NCBI GenBank assembly: GCA_002305805.1
Contig: DBQY01000009.1
Location: 79,762 to 143,761 of the forward strand
Source: Atopobium sp. UBA1382
Lineage (GTDB): Bacteria; Actinomycetota; Coriobacteriia; Coriobacteriales; Atopobiaceae
Length of the DNA: 64,000 nucleotides
Direction: 5' to 3'
The position numbers and the translations under genes are program-made. A model generated the notes under the pieces. The model saw only the letters and a program-made list of their open reading frames with translations. It did no database searches and was not told where the DNA came from. Positions 8,346 to 16,670 of the stretch are shown in pieces. Numbering within the stretch: position 1 is the stretch's first letter; every line of letters starts with the position of its first letter.

Positions 8346-9593
8346 CTACGCCTTGCCGAGGCAGGCGGCACCCGTCTGGCGGATGTTGGTGAGGTAGACG
8401 CTCTCGCGACCAAAGTAGCTGGCCATGTAGTCAACATAGCCCGCGGTCTCGGCCTTCGGGATCACGCACATGATGACGCCCGCGAAGCCGCCGCCGTGCA
8501 GGCGGAACACGCCGGCGCCGATCTTGCGCAGGTAGAGCTCGGTGAGGGCGAGCGCCATCGGGATGGGCTCCTCCTCGGGCATGCCGGGGACCACGGCGTT
8601 CTGCAGCCACTCCCAGGACGAGCGACCGGAGGCGGTGATGATGTCGAGCACCTTGGCCTTGTCGCCGGCGTTAATTGCGGCCTCGGCGGCCTCGACACGC
8701 TTGACCTCCTCGAAGTAGTGCAGGGCACGCAGGACCGCACGGTCGCCGCACTTCTCGCGCAGCGCGGCGAGGTTGGCGAGAACCGCGTCCTCGTTGGAGT
8801 CGCAGAGGTTCTTGACGCCGAGCGCCGCCGCGACGTCGTGCATCTCGTTGGGGACGGAGGAGTACTCGGCGGAGAGGTCGGCGTGGCCCTTGCCGGTGTT
8901 CACGATCACGAGGTCGTGGTCCAGCTCGTCAAAGCCGAAGTCGACCTTCTCGTACTTCACGCCGTCCGAGAAGTCCAGCAGGATCGTGCCGCCCACGGCG
9001 CACGCCATCTGGTCCATGAGTCCGGAGGCCTTGTCCCACCAGACGTTCTCGGCGTACTGGCCGATGCGCGCGTAGTCCGCGCGGTCGATGGCGTCGTCGT
9101 TGTAGAGGTGGTTCACGATCTCGCAGACGAGCATCTCGAAGGAGGCCGAGGAGCTCACGCCGGCCGACGGGATGACCTCGGAGGAGGCCACGGCGTTGAA
9201 GCCGCCGATCTTGAAGCCGCGCTTGGCCGTGGCCTCGAGCATGCCCGCGACGAGCGTGGTGGAGCCGCCGCCGTGCGGGATCTGGTCGATCGCGCCCGTG
9301 TCCACGACGATGGCCTCGGGATAGCCCTCACTCCAGATGGTGACGATGCCGTCGTCCGTGCGCTGGGCGGCGGCGATGCTGTCCATCGTGATGGAGGCGC
9401 AGAGGATCTTGCCGCCGTTGTGGTCGGTGTGGTTGCCGATGATCTCCGTGCGGCCGGAGGCGGTGAAGTACTCCGGGTCGCCGGCGCCGAAGGCCTCGTC
9501 GTAGCGGGCGGCGAGCGCGGAGAGCCGTTCGACGGCACGCTCGGCGTCCTCGCCGTACACCTTGTTCAGAACGTCCTGGCTGGGAATGCCCAT
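8346..9593 (-). CDS. galK: Galactokinase
   Basis: Phosphorylates galactose to galactose-1-phosphate in the Leloir pathway. The 415-residue protein has the galactokinase signature GRTEIIGNHTDHNGG (about residues 47-61), the GHMP ATP loop PSAGVSSSASFE and the C-terminal GHMP motif LHGGGFAGVI. Length is typical. The gene lies 17 bp downstream of galT with RBS AAGGAAGGAG, so galT-galK is an operon. There is no galE or galactose mutarotase in the window. Its sugar supply probably includes the alpha-galactosidase encoded 10 kb away. Confidence 0.96.
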   Translation of the reverse strand: MGIPSQDVLNKVYGEDAERAVERLSALAARYDEAFGAGDPEYFTASGRTEIIGNHTDHNGGKILCASITMDSIAAAQRTDDGIVTIWSEGYPEAIVVDTGAIDQIPHGGGSTTLVAGMLEATAKRGFKIGGFNAVASSEVIPSAGVSSSASFEMLVCEIVNHLYNDDAIDRADYARIGQYAENVWWDKASGLMDQMACAVGGTILLDFSDGVKYEKVDFGFDELDHDLVIVNTGKGHADLSAEYSSVPNEMHDVAAALGVKNLCDSNEDAVLANLAALREKCGDRAVLRALHYFEEVKRVEAAEAAINAGDKAKVLDIITASGRSSWEWLQNAVVPGMPEEEPIPMALALTELYLRKIGAGVFRLHGGGFAGVIMCVIPKAETAGYVDYMASYFGRESVYLTNIRQTGAACLGKA

Positions 9594-9610
9594 TTCGGTT
9601 GTCTCCTTCC

Positions 9611-11188
9611 TTAGCAGACGCTCGCAACGAAGCGCGCGAACGCCGCCCTACCCTCTTCGTCGTCGGCAAAGACCGCGCAGCACTCGAGCACCTGCGCGAA
9701 GACCTGGCCGATCTCCTCCTCGATCACGGCGTGGAGCGCCGCGGGGTCCGCGCTCGCCACGTTCTCCGGCGCAAACTCCGGGTGACGCGTGAGCACCTGA
9801 GCGGCCCACGGCGCGTGGCTCGCCACCTCGGGCACGCCCGCCGGGTCCTCGCCCGCGAGGATGACCTGCTCGAGGCGGTCCATCTCGCCGAGCAGGCGCG
9901 CCGGCAGCACCGCGAGGCCCATGACCTCGATGAGGCCGATGTTCTCTTTCTTGATGTGGTGCAGCTCCTGGTGCGGGTGGAAGATGCCGAGCGGGTACTC
10001 GTCCGTCGTGCGGTTGTTGCGCAGCACGAGGTCGAGCTCAAAGTCCTCGCCGCGGCGACGCGCGATCGGCGTGATGGTGTTGTGCGGGGTGCCGTCGGTC
10101 TCGGCGAGCACGCCCACGGCCTCGTCGGTGTAGCCGCGCCACGCCGTGAGGATCTTGTCGGCGAGCTCGACGATGCGCGCCGGGTCGGCGCCGTCGAGGC
10201 GTATCACGGACATCGGCCAGTCCACGATCTGCGCGCGGACGTCATCGAAGCCCTCGAAGGAGATCTCCTCGCGGGCGCCGGCGCGGGCCATGGCAAACTC
10301 GTAGCGGCCGCCCTGGTAGTGCTCGTGCGTGAGGATGGAGCCGCCCACGATCGGCAGGTCGGCGTTGGAGCCCACCGTGTAGTGCGGGAACTTGCCCACG
10401 AACTCGAACAGGCGCTGGAAGGTCGTGCGGCTGATCTGCATGGGGACGTGCTTCTCGGAGAGCACGATGCAGTGCTCGTTGTAGTAGACATAGGGGCTGT
10501 ACTGCAGGTACCACGGCTCGCCCGCCAGCGTGAGCGGGATGAGGCGGATGGTCTCGCGGGCGGGGTGGTCAAGGCGCCCGGCGTAGCCCAGGTTCTCGGG
10601 GCAGAGCTGGCAGCGCGGGTAGGGCTCGCTGGCGCCCGCCTTCTGCTTCTCCAGCGCCGCGGCGATGGCCTTGGGGTCCTTCTCGGGCTTGGAGAGGTTG
10701 ATCGTGACGTCGAGGTCACCGTAGCGCGTGGAGGTGACCCACTTGCGGTCGCGCGCGATGCGGTAGGTGCGGATGTAGTCCGAGTCCAGCGCGAGGTGGT
10801 AGAAGTAGTCCGTGGCCGTCTCGGGCGACTCGTCGTAGCGCTCCCAGAAGGTGCGGACGACCTCGCTCGGGCGCGGGGTCACGCAGCCCATGAGGCGCGT
10901 GTCCAGCAGGTCGCGGCTCGCGATGCCGGGGTCGCACACGCCGCGCTCGACGGCGTCGTCGAGCAGGCCGGCGAGAATGGCCTCGAGCTCGGGGCGCTTC
11001 TCGGCCGCACGCGCGGCGGCGACGGCCTCCTTGGGAACGAAGGCGCCCGTGGGCTCGTAGCTGAGCGCGTCCAGCATGAGGTTGGCGGCGTAGGTCACGT
11101 CCTCCTCGCCAATGAGCCCCCGGTCGAGCGCGTAGGCGACAAGATCGGCGACTCCCCTCTCAACCGCTCCAGAGCAGTCCTCGGCCAT
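9611..11188 (-). CDS. galT: UDP-glucose-hexose-1-phosphate uridylyltransferase (GalT class 2)
   Basis: Exchanges UMP between UDP-glucose and galactose-1-phosphate, the second Leloir step. The 525 residues match the long Firmicutes-type GalT (class 2): CVTPRPSEV, YGDLDVTINLSKPEKDPK, CQLCPENLGYAGR and GGSILTHEHYQGGRYEFAMA, where HEHYQGG supplies the family histidines. I chose the ATG at 11188, which has GGGAGGGA about 7 nt upstream; the reading frame is open further upstream but that extension has no ribosome binding site and is repetitive. First gene of galT-galK. Confidence 0.94.
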   Translation of the reverse strand: MAEDCSGAVERGVADLVAYALDRGLIGEEDVTYAANLMLDALSYEPTGAFVPKEAVAAARAAEKRPELEAILAGLLDDAVERGVCDPGIASRDLLDTRLMGCVTPRPSEVVRTFWERYDESPETATDYFYHLALDSDYIRTYRIARDRKWVTSTRYGDLDVTINLSKPEKDPKAIAAALEKQKAGASEPYPRCQLCPENLGYAGRLDHPARETIRLIPLTLAGEPWYLQYSPYVYYNEHCIVLSEKHVPMQISRTTFQRLFEFVGKFPHYTVGSNADLPIVGGSILTHEHYQGGRYEFAMARAGAREEISFEGFDDVRAQIVDWPMSVIRLDGADPARIVELADKILTAWRGYTDEAVGVLAETDGTPHNTITPIARRRGEDFELDLVLRNNRTTDEYPLGIFHPHQELHHIKKENIGLIEVMGLAVLPARLLGEMDRLEQVILAGEDPAGVPEVASHAPWAAQVLTRHPEFAPENVASADPAALHAVIEEEIGQVFAQVLECCAVFADDEEGRAAFARFVASVC

Positions 11189-11742
11189 AGCGTGCTCCCT
11201 CCCCGGGCCCGGGCCCGATACAAATCGGCTCACTTATCAAGAGACGATACCGCATGCGGCGCGGCTCGGAGCGAGCTATGCGGCAAGCGGGCGGAGCGTC
11301 CCCGCACGCGGGCCAAGGTCCTTCTCGCCCCACGGAGCAAACCCCTAGAAATCTAGGGACTTGTCGCAGGTAAGTCTAGTAATTCGAGACCTTGTCCCAG
11401 GGGCTTCCGGGAATCCGCGACCTTGTCTCAACGAAAGCTTGCAAGCGTGCCAAAACGCGGACGAACGGCGTGCAAGAGCCGCGATTTCCAGAAGCGTTGA
11501 CGGGTATGCCGCGCAAGGTCCCAAAATCCTAGACGGCCATGAGACAAGGCCGCGAATTCCTAGATAGACCGCGTGCCGAGAAGAACGTCCCGTCGACAGG
11601 CGGCAGACTTTTGGCGGTGAGCGGAATCTCATGAATCTCAGGGCCGTCGGCACGCGGGAGTGCTATATCTATAGCCGTGTTGGAAACGTTTCCAATGCGA
11701 AGCGGAACGCTTCTCAGCGGGATTCACGCAAAGGGGTCGAAC
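11189..11742. repeat. 554-bp intergenic region with an imperfect inverted array of CCTTGTC repeats
   Basis: Between divergent galT and the LacI-type gene. At 11345-11431 three direct copies, spaced 32 bp, share the pattern CTAG-n-AATTCG-GACCTTGTCYCA. At 11509-11565 two copies lie in the opposite orientation, spaced about 31 bp; a weaker one may lie near 11480. The block 11345-11565 can fold back on itself. I see no coding potential there. Promoter and operator elements for the LacI-type gene follow at 11661-11695. Confidence 0.7.
11680..11695. promoter_or_regulatory. LacI-family operator, perfect 16-bp palindrome
   Basis: TTGGAAACGTTTCCAA is a perfect palindrome with the central CG typical of LacI/GalR operators. 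It starts 48 bp before the regulator's ATG and follows TATATCTATAGC, a plausible -10 region, so binding there would block transcription. It probably makes the regulator autoregulated and controls the malQ-glgP genes that follow. Confidence 0.8.
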
Positions 11743-12744
11743 ATGGACATCCGCGACATCGCAGCGGCATCGGGCTACGGCGTGGGCACGGTCTCCCGCG
11801 TGATCAACAACCAGCCCAACGTCAGCGACCGCGCGCGCAAGCGCATCCTCGCCGTCATGGCCGAGTGCGGCTACGAGCCCAACTCCAACGCGCGCTACCT
11901 CAAGATGCGCTCGCAGACCCCCGTCACGGCGTTCGTGATGGGCGTCGGCAACCGCCTCTTCGACGACATCATCGGCCCCCTGCAGGCGGCCCTCGCCGCC
12001 GCCGACGAGGAGATGGCCGTCACCTACCTCGACGACGACTCTCGCGAGGTCCACGCCGCCATCGACTACCAGCAGGCCCGCCGCCCCAAGGGGATGGTCT
12101 TCCTCGGGGGCGAGCCGCACTACTTCCGCGAGTCCTTCCACGAGATCGAGGTCCCCTGCGTGCTGGTGACCAACTCGGCCGCCGACCTCGGCTTTGACAA
12201 CCTCTCCAGCGTGACCATCGACAACGAGGCCGCCGCCGCGTGCGCCGTCGGGCACCTCTGGCAGCGCGGCCACCGGCGCATCGGCATCATCGGCGGGGAC
12301 CGGGTCGAGAACAGCGTCAGCTCGCAGCGCCTCCGCGGCGCCGAGCGCGCCCTGCGCGAGCGCGGGATCGAGCTCGACTACGAGCGCGACTACGAGCCGT
12401 GCGCCTTCCTGGAGGGCGCCGGCTACGATGCCGCGCGGCGCCTGCTCGAGCGCACGAGCGACCTCACCGCCGTCTTCGCGCTCGGCGACGTCATTGCCTT
12501 CGGCGCGCTGCGCGCCCTCGCCGACCAGGGGCTCAGCGTCCCAGACGACATCTCCCTCGTCGGCTTTGACGACACCTCCTTCTCACAGTTCTCGGTCCCC
12601 CGGATCACGACGATTCGCCAGGGCGCGGAGCTTCTCGCCGAGAGGAGCGCGCAGATTCTGCTGGACGGCATGGGCGGCAGCCCGGCGGTTCACGAGGTGG
12701 TTCCGTTCCAGCTCATCGAGCGAGAGAGCGTCCGCAGCATCTAG
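11743..12744 (+). CDS. LacI-family transcriptional regulator
   Basis: A 333-residue LacI/GalR repressor. The N-terminal helix-turn-helix reads MDIRDIAAASGYGVGTVSRVINNQPNVSDRAR in two pieces (recognition helix GVGTVSRVINN) and is followed by the hinge YLKMRSQ. The periplasmic-binding-type effector domain fills the rest: HRRIGIIGGD, TAVFALGDVIAFGALRAL and SLVGFDDTSFSQF are standard LacI signatures. I start at the ATG of MDIRD; an upstream ATG would run through the operator. It is the first gene of a cluster with malQ, glgP, a GH13 glucosidase and an oxidoreductase, so a maltose or maltodextrin effector is inferred. Confidence 0.93.
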   Translation: MDIRDIAAASGYGVGTVSRVINNQPNVSDRARKRILAVMAECGYEPNSNARYLKMRSQTPVTAFVMGVGNRLFDDIIGPLQAALAAADEEMAVTYLDDDSREVHAAIDYQQARRPKGMVFLGGEPHYFRESFHEIEVPCVLVTNSAADLGFDNLSSVTIDNEAAAACAVGHLWQRGHRRIGIIGGDRVENSVSSQRLRGAERALRERGIELDYERDYEPCAFLEGAGYDAARRLLERTSDLTAVFALGDVIAFGALRALADQGLSVPDDISLVGFDDTSFSQFSVPRITTIRQGAELLAERSAQILLDGMGGSPAVHEVVPFQLIERESVRSI

Positions 12745-12779
12745 CCGGACGAGAAAAGCAAGAGGAAAGGAAGGTCAGC

Positions 12780-14318
12780 GTGAGAAGCGGTGGCATCCTC
12801 ATGCCCGTCACTTCGCTCCCCTCCCCCTGGGGCGTGGGAACACTGGGGGCGGCGGCACGCGAGTTCATCGGGTTTCTCGCCCGCTCGGGCACCTCGGTCT
12901 GGCAGGTCCTGCCCGTCGTGCCCACGAGCTACGGCGACTCGCCCTACCAGTCGTTCTCCACGTACGCGGGCAACCCCTACCTGATCGACCTCGACGACCT
13001 CGCCGAGGAGGGGCTGCTGCGCCGCGACGAGTACACGGGGCTCGACTGGGGCGACGACCCCACGCGCGTCGACTACGGAGCGCTCTGGGACAACCGCTTT
13101 GACGTGCTGCGCCACGCGACGGAGCGCTTCGAGCGGGCGCACGCGAGCGAGCTCGCCGCCTTCTGCGAACGCGAGCGCTCGTGGCTCGACGACTACGCCC
13201 TCTTCATGGCGCTCAAGGGCGCCCACGGCGGGGCGTCGTGGACCACCTGGGAGCAGCCGCTCAGGCTGCGCGACGCGGACGCGCTCGCCGACGCGCGCTC
13301 GCGGCTCGACGGCGACATCCGCTTCTGGAGGGCCGTGCAGTGCCTCTTCTTCCGCCAGTGGGAGCGCCTGCGCGCCGAGGCGAGCACGGCGGGCGTGCGC
13401 ATCATGGGCGACCTGCCCTTCTATGTGGCGCTCGACAGCGCGGACGTCTGGTCGCGCCCCGAGCAGTTCCAGCTCAACGACAACCTCATGCCCGATGAGA
13501 TCGCCGGCGTGCCGCCCGACGGCTTCTCCGCGATCGGCCAGCTCTGGGGCAACCCGCTCTTTGCCTGGGACCGCATGAAGGTGGACGGCTACGAGTGGTG
13601 GTGCGACCGGATCGCCGCCCAGCTGCGCAGGTACGACATCCTGCGCATCGACCACTTCCGGGGGTTCGACTCCTACTTCGCCATCCCCGCGAGCTCCGTG
13701 ACCGCCGCGGACGGCCGCTGGCGCAAGGGCCCCGGCATCGAGCTCTTCCGCGTGCTCGGGGAGCGGCTCGGCCGCTGCGACATCGTGGCAGAGGACCTCG
13801 GCTACCTCACGGACTCCGTGCGACGCCTGCTCGCCGACTCGGGCTTCCCGGGCATGAAGGTGCTCGAGTTCGCCTTCGACACCCGTGACTCCGAGGCGGG
13901 CGACGAGACCTATCTCCCCTACGCCTACCCCGCGAACAGCGTGGCCTATGTCGGCACGCATGACAACGACACCGCCGTCGGCTGGCTCCAGACCGCACCC
14001 GAGAGGGACGTGGAGGTCGCCCGGGAGTACCTGCACCTCGACGCCGCCGAGGGCGAGGCCTGGGGCATGATGCGCGGCATCTGGACGAGCGCGTCCGAGC
14101 TCGCCGTGGTGCAGATGCAGGACCTTCTGGAACTGGGCAGCGAGGCGCGCATCAACACGCCCTCCACGCTCGGCTCCAACTGGTGCTGGCGCGCGGAGCC
14201 GGGCTTTGCGAGCGACGAGCTGGCCGAGCGCATCCACCACCAGATGGCACTCTATCACCGCCTGAGCGCCCCCTCCCCCAAGGCGGGGGCACAGGCCGAG
14301 AAGAACGAGGTGAAGTGA
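12780..14318 (+). CDS. malQ: 4-alpha-glucanotransferase (amylomaltase)
   Basis: A GH77 disproportionating enzyme that transfers maltodextrin segments and releases glucose; it acts in the cytoplasm with glycogen phosphorylase. 512 residues. Signatures are SGGILMPVTSLPSPWGVGTLG at the start (in full across residues 3-23), then GDSPYQSFSTYAGNPYLID, IMGDLPFYVALDSADVW, LRIDHFRGF (nucleophile Asp), VAEDLGYL (acid/base Glu) and YVGTHDNDTAVGW. GTG start after AGAGGAAAGGAAGG. The stop is 1 nt before glgP, so they are translationally close. The preceding gene is the LacI-type regulator. Confidence 0.96.
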   Translation: MRSGGILMPVTSLPSPWGVGTLGAAAREFIGFLARSGTSVWQVLPVVPTSYGDSPYQSFSTYAGNPYLIDLDDLAEEGLLRRDEYTGLDWGDDPTRVDYGALWDNRFDVLRHATERFERAHASELAAFCERERSWLDDYALFMALKGAHGGASWTTWEQPLRLRDADALADARSRLDGDIRFWRAVQCLFFRQWERLRAEASTAGVRIMGDLPFYVALDSADVWSRPEQFQLNDNLMPDEIAGVPPDGFSAIGQLWGNPLFAWDRMKVDGYEWWCDRIAAQLRRYDILRIDHFRGFDSYFAIPASSVTAADGRWRKGPGIELFRVLGERLGRCDIVAEDLGYLTDSVRRLLADSGFPGMKVLEFAFDTRDSEAGDETYLPYAYPANSVAYVGTHDNDTAVGWLQTAPERDVEVAREYLHLDAAEGEAWGMMRGIWTSASELAVVQMQDLLELGSEARINTPSTLGSNWCWRAEPGFASDELAERIHHQMALYHRLSAPSPKAGAQAEKNEVK

Positions 14319-14319
14319 G

Positions 14320-16584
14320 ATGGACTTTGAGAATCGTCTGGCACGGGTGCTCGCGGACATGGGCACCACCCTCGACGACGCCACGAACGCGCAGGTCTTC
14401 TGCGCGCTGCTACGGGCGACGCGCGACCTGGAGACCGCGATGCGACCCGCCTCCGGCGAGCGCAAGCTCTACTACTTCTCCGCCGAGTTCCTGGTGGGAC
14501 GGCTCCTCCGAGCCAACCTCGTGAACCTCGGCCTGGCGGACGAGATCGAGCGCATCCTCGCCGCGCACGGCATCTCGCTCGCGGCCGTGGAGGACTGCGA
14601 GCCGGAGCCCTCGCTCGGCAACGGCGGGCTGGGCCGCCTCGCCGCGTGCTTCCTCGACTCCATCGCCTCGCTCGGGCTGCCCGGCGACGGCGTCGGCCTC
14701 AACTACCACTACGGCCTCTTCCGTCAGGACCTCTCCCGGGGCGTCCAGGGCGAGGAGCCCAACCCGTGGATCGAGCCCGAGTCCTGGCTGATAGACACGG
14801 GCACGTCCTTCTCGGTGCCCTTTGGCTTTGGCCCTCTCACGGCGCGCATGTACGACATCGAGGTCCCGGGCTACGAGAACGGCGTGGTCAACCGCCTGCA
14901 CCTCTTTGACGTCGAGGACCCCGCCCCCGCGCCCGAGCAGGGCATCGCCTTCGACAAGGGCGACGTCCGCCACGGCCTCACGAGCTTCCTCTACCCGGAC
15001 GACTCCGACGAGGCCGGCAGGCTCCTGCGCGTCTACCAGCAGTACTTCATGGTCTCGGCGGGTGCGCAGCTCATCCTCGCCGAGCTCGGGGAGCGCGGCT
15101 TCGCTCCCGAGGAGCTCGCCGAGCACGTGGCCGTCCACATCAACGACACCCATCCCTCGATGGTGATTCCCGAGCTGGTGCGCCTGCTCATGGGGCGCGG
15201 CATCGCCTTCGAGGACGCCGCCGCCATCGTGGAGCGCACCTGCGGCTACACCAACCACACGATCCTCGCCGAGGCGCTCGAGACCTGGCCCATGGGCTAC
15301 CTCGAGCAGGTGGCTCCCGGCATCGTGCCCGTGATCCGTCAGCTGGACGAGCTCGCTCGCACGCGCACGGACGACGAGCGCGTCGCGGTGATCGATGCGA
15401 GCGACGTCGTGCACATGGCCAACATGGACGTGCACTTCAGCCACGCGGTGAACGGCGTGGCCGCGCTCCACACGCAGATCCTCGTGGAGTCCGAGATGCG
15501 CCCCTTCGCCGAGCTCTACCCCGAGAAGTTCTCCAACAAGACGAACGGCATCACGTTCCGTCGCTGGCTCATGGGGTGCAACCCGGCGCTGGCCGGGCTC
15601 GTCACCTCCGCGATCGGTGACGGGTGGAAGCGCGACGCCGCGCGGCTCGAGGACCTTCTCGCCCTGCGCGGGGACGTCGCCTTCACGCAGTCCCTCCTTG
15701 ACGTCAAGGGACAGAACAAGGAGCGCCTTGCCGCGTGGCTCCGCGCCGAGAAGAACGTCCAGGTGGACCCGCATTCCATCTTTGACATCCAGGTCAAGCG
15801 CATGCACCAGTACAAGCGTCAGCAGATGAACGCCCTGTACGCCATCTGGAAGTATCTTCAGATCAAGCGTGGAAACGTTCCCAACCGACCGGTCACGATG
15901 GTGTTCGGCGCCAAGGCGGCACCGGCCTACACCCTTGCCAAGGACACGATCGCGCTGCTCCTGGCGCTCTCCGGTCTCATCGCGGACGATCCCGAGGTGT
16001 CGCCCTGGCTGCGCCTGGTCTTCGTGGAGAACTACAACGTTACGGCCGCCGAGCACCTCATTCCCGCGGCGGACGTCTCCGAGCAGATCTCGCTCGCGTC
16101 CAAGGAGGCGAGCGGCACCTCCAACATGAAGTTCATGGCCAACGGCGCGCTCACGCTGGGCACGCTGGACGGCGCCAACGTGGAGATCGCCGAGCTGGTG
16201 GGACGCGACAACGTCTACCTCTTCGGTCGCTCCTCAGAGGACGTGATCGACCTCTACGACCGGGGCGACTACCGGCCCTGGGACTTTTGGCAGTCGGACC
16301 CCGAGCTCACCGAGGTGCTCGACTTCGTCTGCTCGCCCGAGCTGCTCGCGCGCGGCGACGCGGGGTGCCTTACCCGCGTCTACCGGGACTTCGTTGCCAA
16401 GGACTACTTCATGGCACTGCTCGACGCGCGGGACTACGTGGCAGTAAAGGAACGCTGCCTCGCGGACTACGAGGATCGTCTCGCGTGGGGCGAGAAGACC
16501 CTCGTGAACATCGCGAAGTCCGGGTTCTTCTCGTCCGACCGCACCATCCGGGAGTACAACCGCGACATCTGGCATCTCTCGTAA
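14320..16584 (+). CDS. glgP: Glycogen/maltodextrin phosphorylase
   Basis: Releases glucose-1-phosphate from alpha-1,4-glucan by phosphorolysis. 754 residues. The PLP-binding motif is KEASGTSNMKFMANGALTLG in two parts, with the Schiff-base lysine at residue 604. Other family blocks are EPSLGNGGLGRLAACFLDS near residue 90, NDTHPSM, KTNGITFRRW and KRMHQYKRQQ. It follows malQ with a 1-nt gap and shares its transcript. Positions 15869-15884 inside the gene match the upstream LacI operator at 14 of 16 bases. The stop codon runs into a 23-bp inverted repeat. Confidence 0.97.
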   Translation: MDFENRLARVLADMGTTLDDATNAQVFCALLRATRDLETAMRPASGERKLYYFSAEFLVGRLLRANLVNLGLADEIERILAAHGISLAAVEDCEPEPSLGNGGLGRLAACFLDSIASLGLPGDGVGLNYHYGLFRQDLSRGVQGEEPNPWIEPESWLIDTGTSFSVPFGFGPLTARMYDIEVPGYENGVVNRLHLFDVEDPAPAPEQGIAFDKGDVRHGLTSFLYPDDSDEAGRLLRVYQQYFMVSAGAQLILAELGERGFAPEELAEHVAVHINDTHPSMVIPELVRLLMGRGIAFEDAAAIVERTCGYTNHTILAEALETWPMGYLEQVAPGIVPVIRQLDELARTRTDDERVAVIDASDVVHMANMDVHFSHAVNGVAALHTQILVESEMRPFAELYPEKFSNKTNGITFRRWLMGCNPALAGLVTSAIGDGWKRDAARLEDLLALRGDVAFTQSLLDVKGQNKERLAAWLRAEKNVQVDPHSIFDIQVKRMHQYKRQQMNALYAIWKYLQIKRGNVPNRPVTMVFGAKAAPAYTLAKDTIALLLALSGLIADDPEVSPWLRLVFVENYNVTAAEHLIPAADVSEQISLASKEASGTSNMKFMANGALTLGTLDGANVEIAELVGRDNVYLFGRSSEDVIDLYDRGDYRPWDFWQSDPELTEVLDFVCSPELLARGDAGCLTRVYRDFVAKDYFMALLDARDYVAVKERCLADYEDRLAWGEKTLVNIAKSGFFSSDRTIREYNRDIWHLS
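15869..15884. promoter_or_regulatory. Possible intragenic LacI-family operator in glgP
   Basis: GTGGAAACGTTCCCAA differs from the perfect palindrome at 11680 by two bases. It lies in glgP codons that include GGA and GTT, choices that are uncommon among the GC-rich codons around it. An auxiliary operator is possible; chance is not excluded. Confidence 0.35.
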
Positions 16585-16655
16585 TGATACGAAGGGACAG
16601 TCCCTTCATCTCATAAGTCTTACAACGATACAGAGGGACTGTCCCTTCGTATCAT
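16584..16655. repeat. Inverted repeat of the GATACGAAGGGACAGTCCC family
   Basis: Left arm 16584-16606 (begins ATGATACGAAGGGACAG) pairs with right arm 16633-16655 with one mismatch; the loop is 26 nt. Each arm is itself nearly palindromic (AGGGACAGTCCCT). It lies between glgP and the GH13 gene. A second copy, condensed to a 33-bp palindrome, lies at 33556-33588. There is no T-run, so transcript processing or a mobile repeat are as likely as termination. Confidence 0.75.
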
Positions 16656-16670
16656 GGAAAGGAGAAAGAC

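Noticed and set aside
11677..11742. Upstream ATG for the LacI-type regulator
   Set aside because: The extension would be encoded by the operator palindrome itself and precedes the conserved helix-turn-helix start MDIRDIAAASG.
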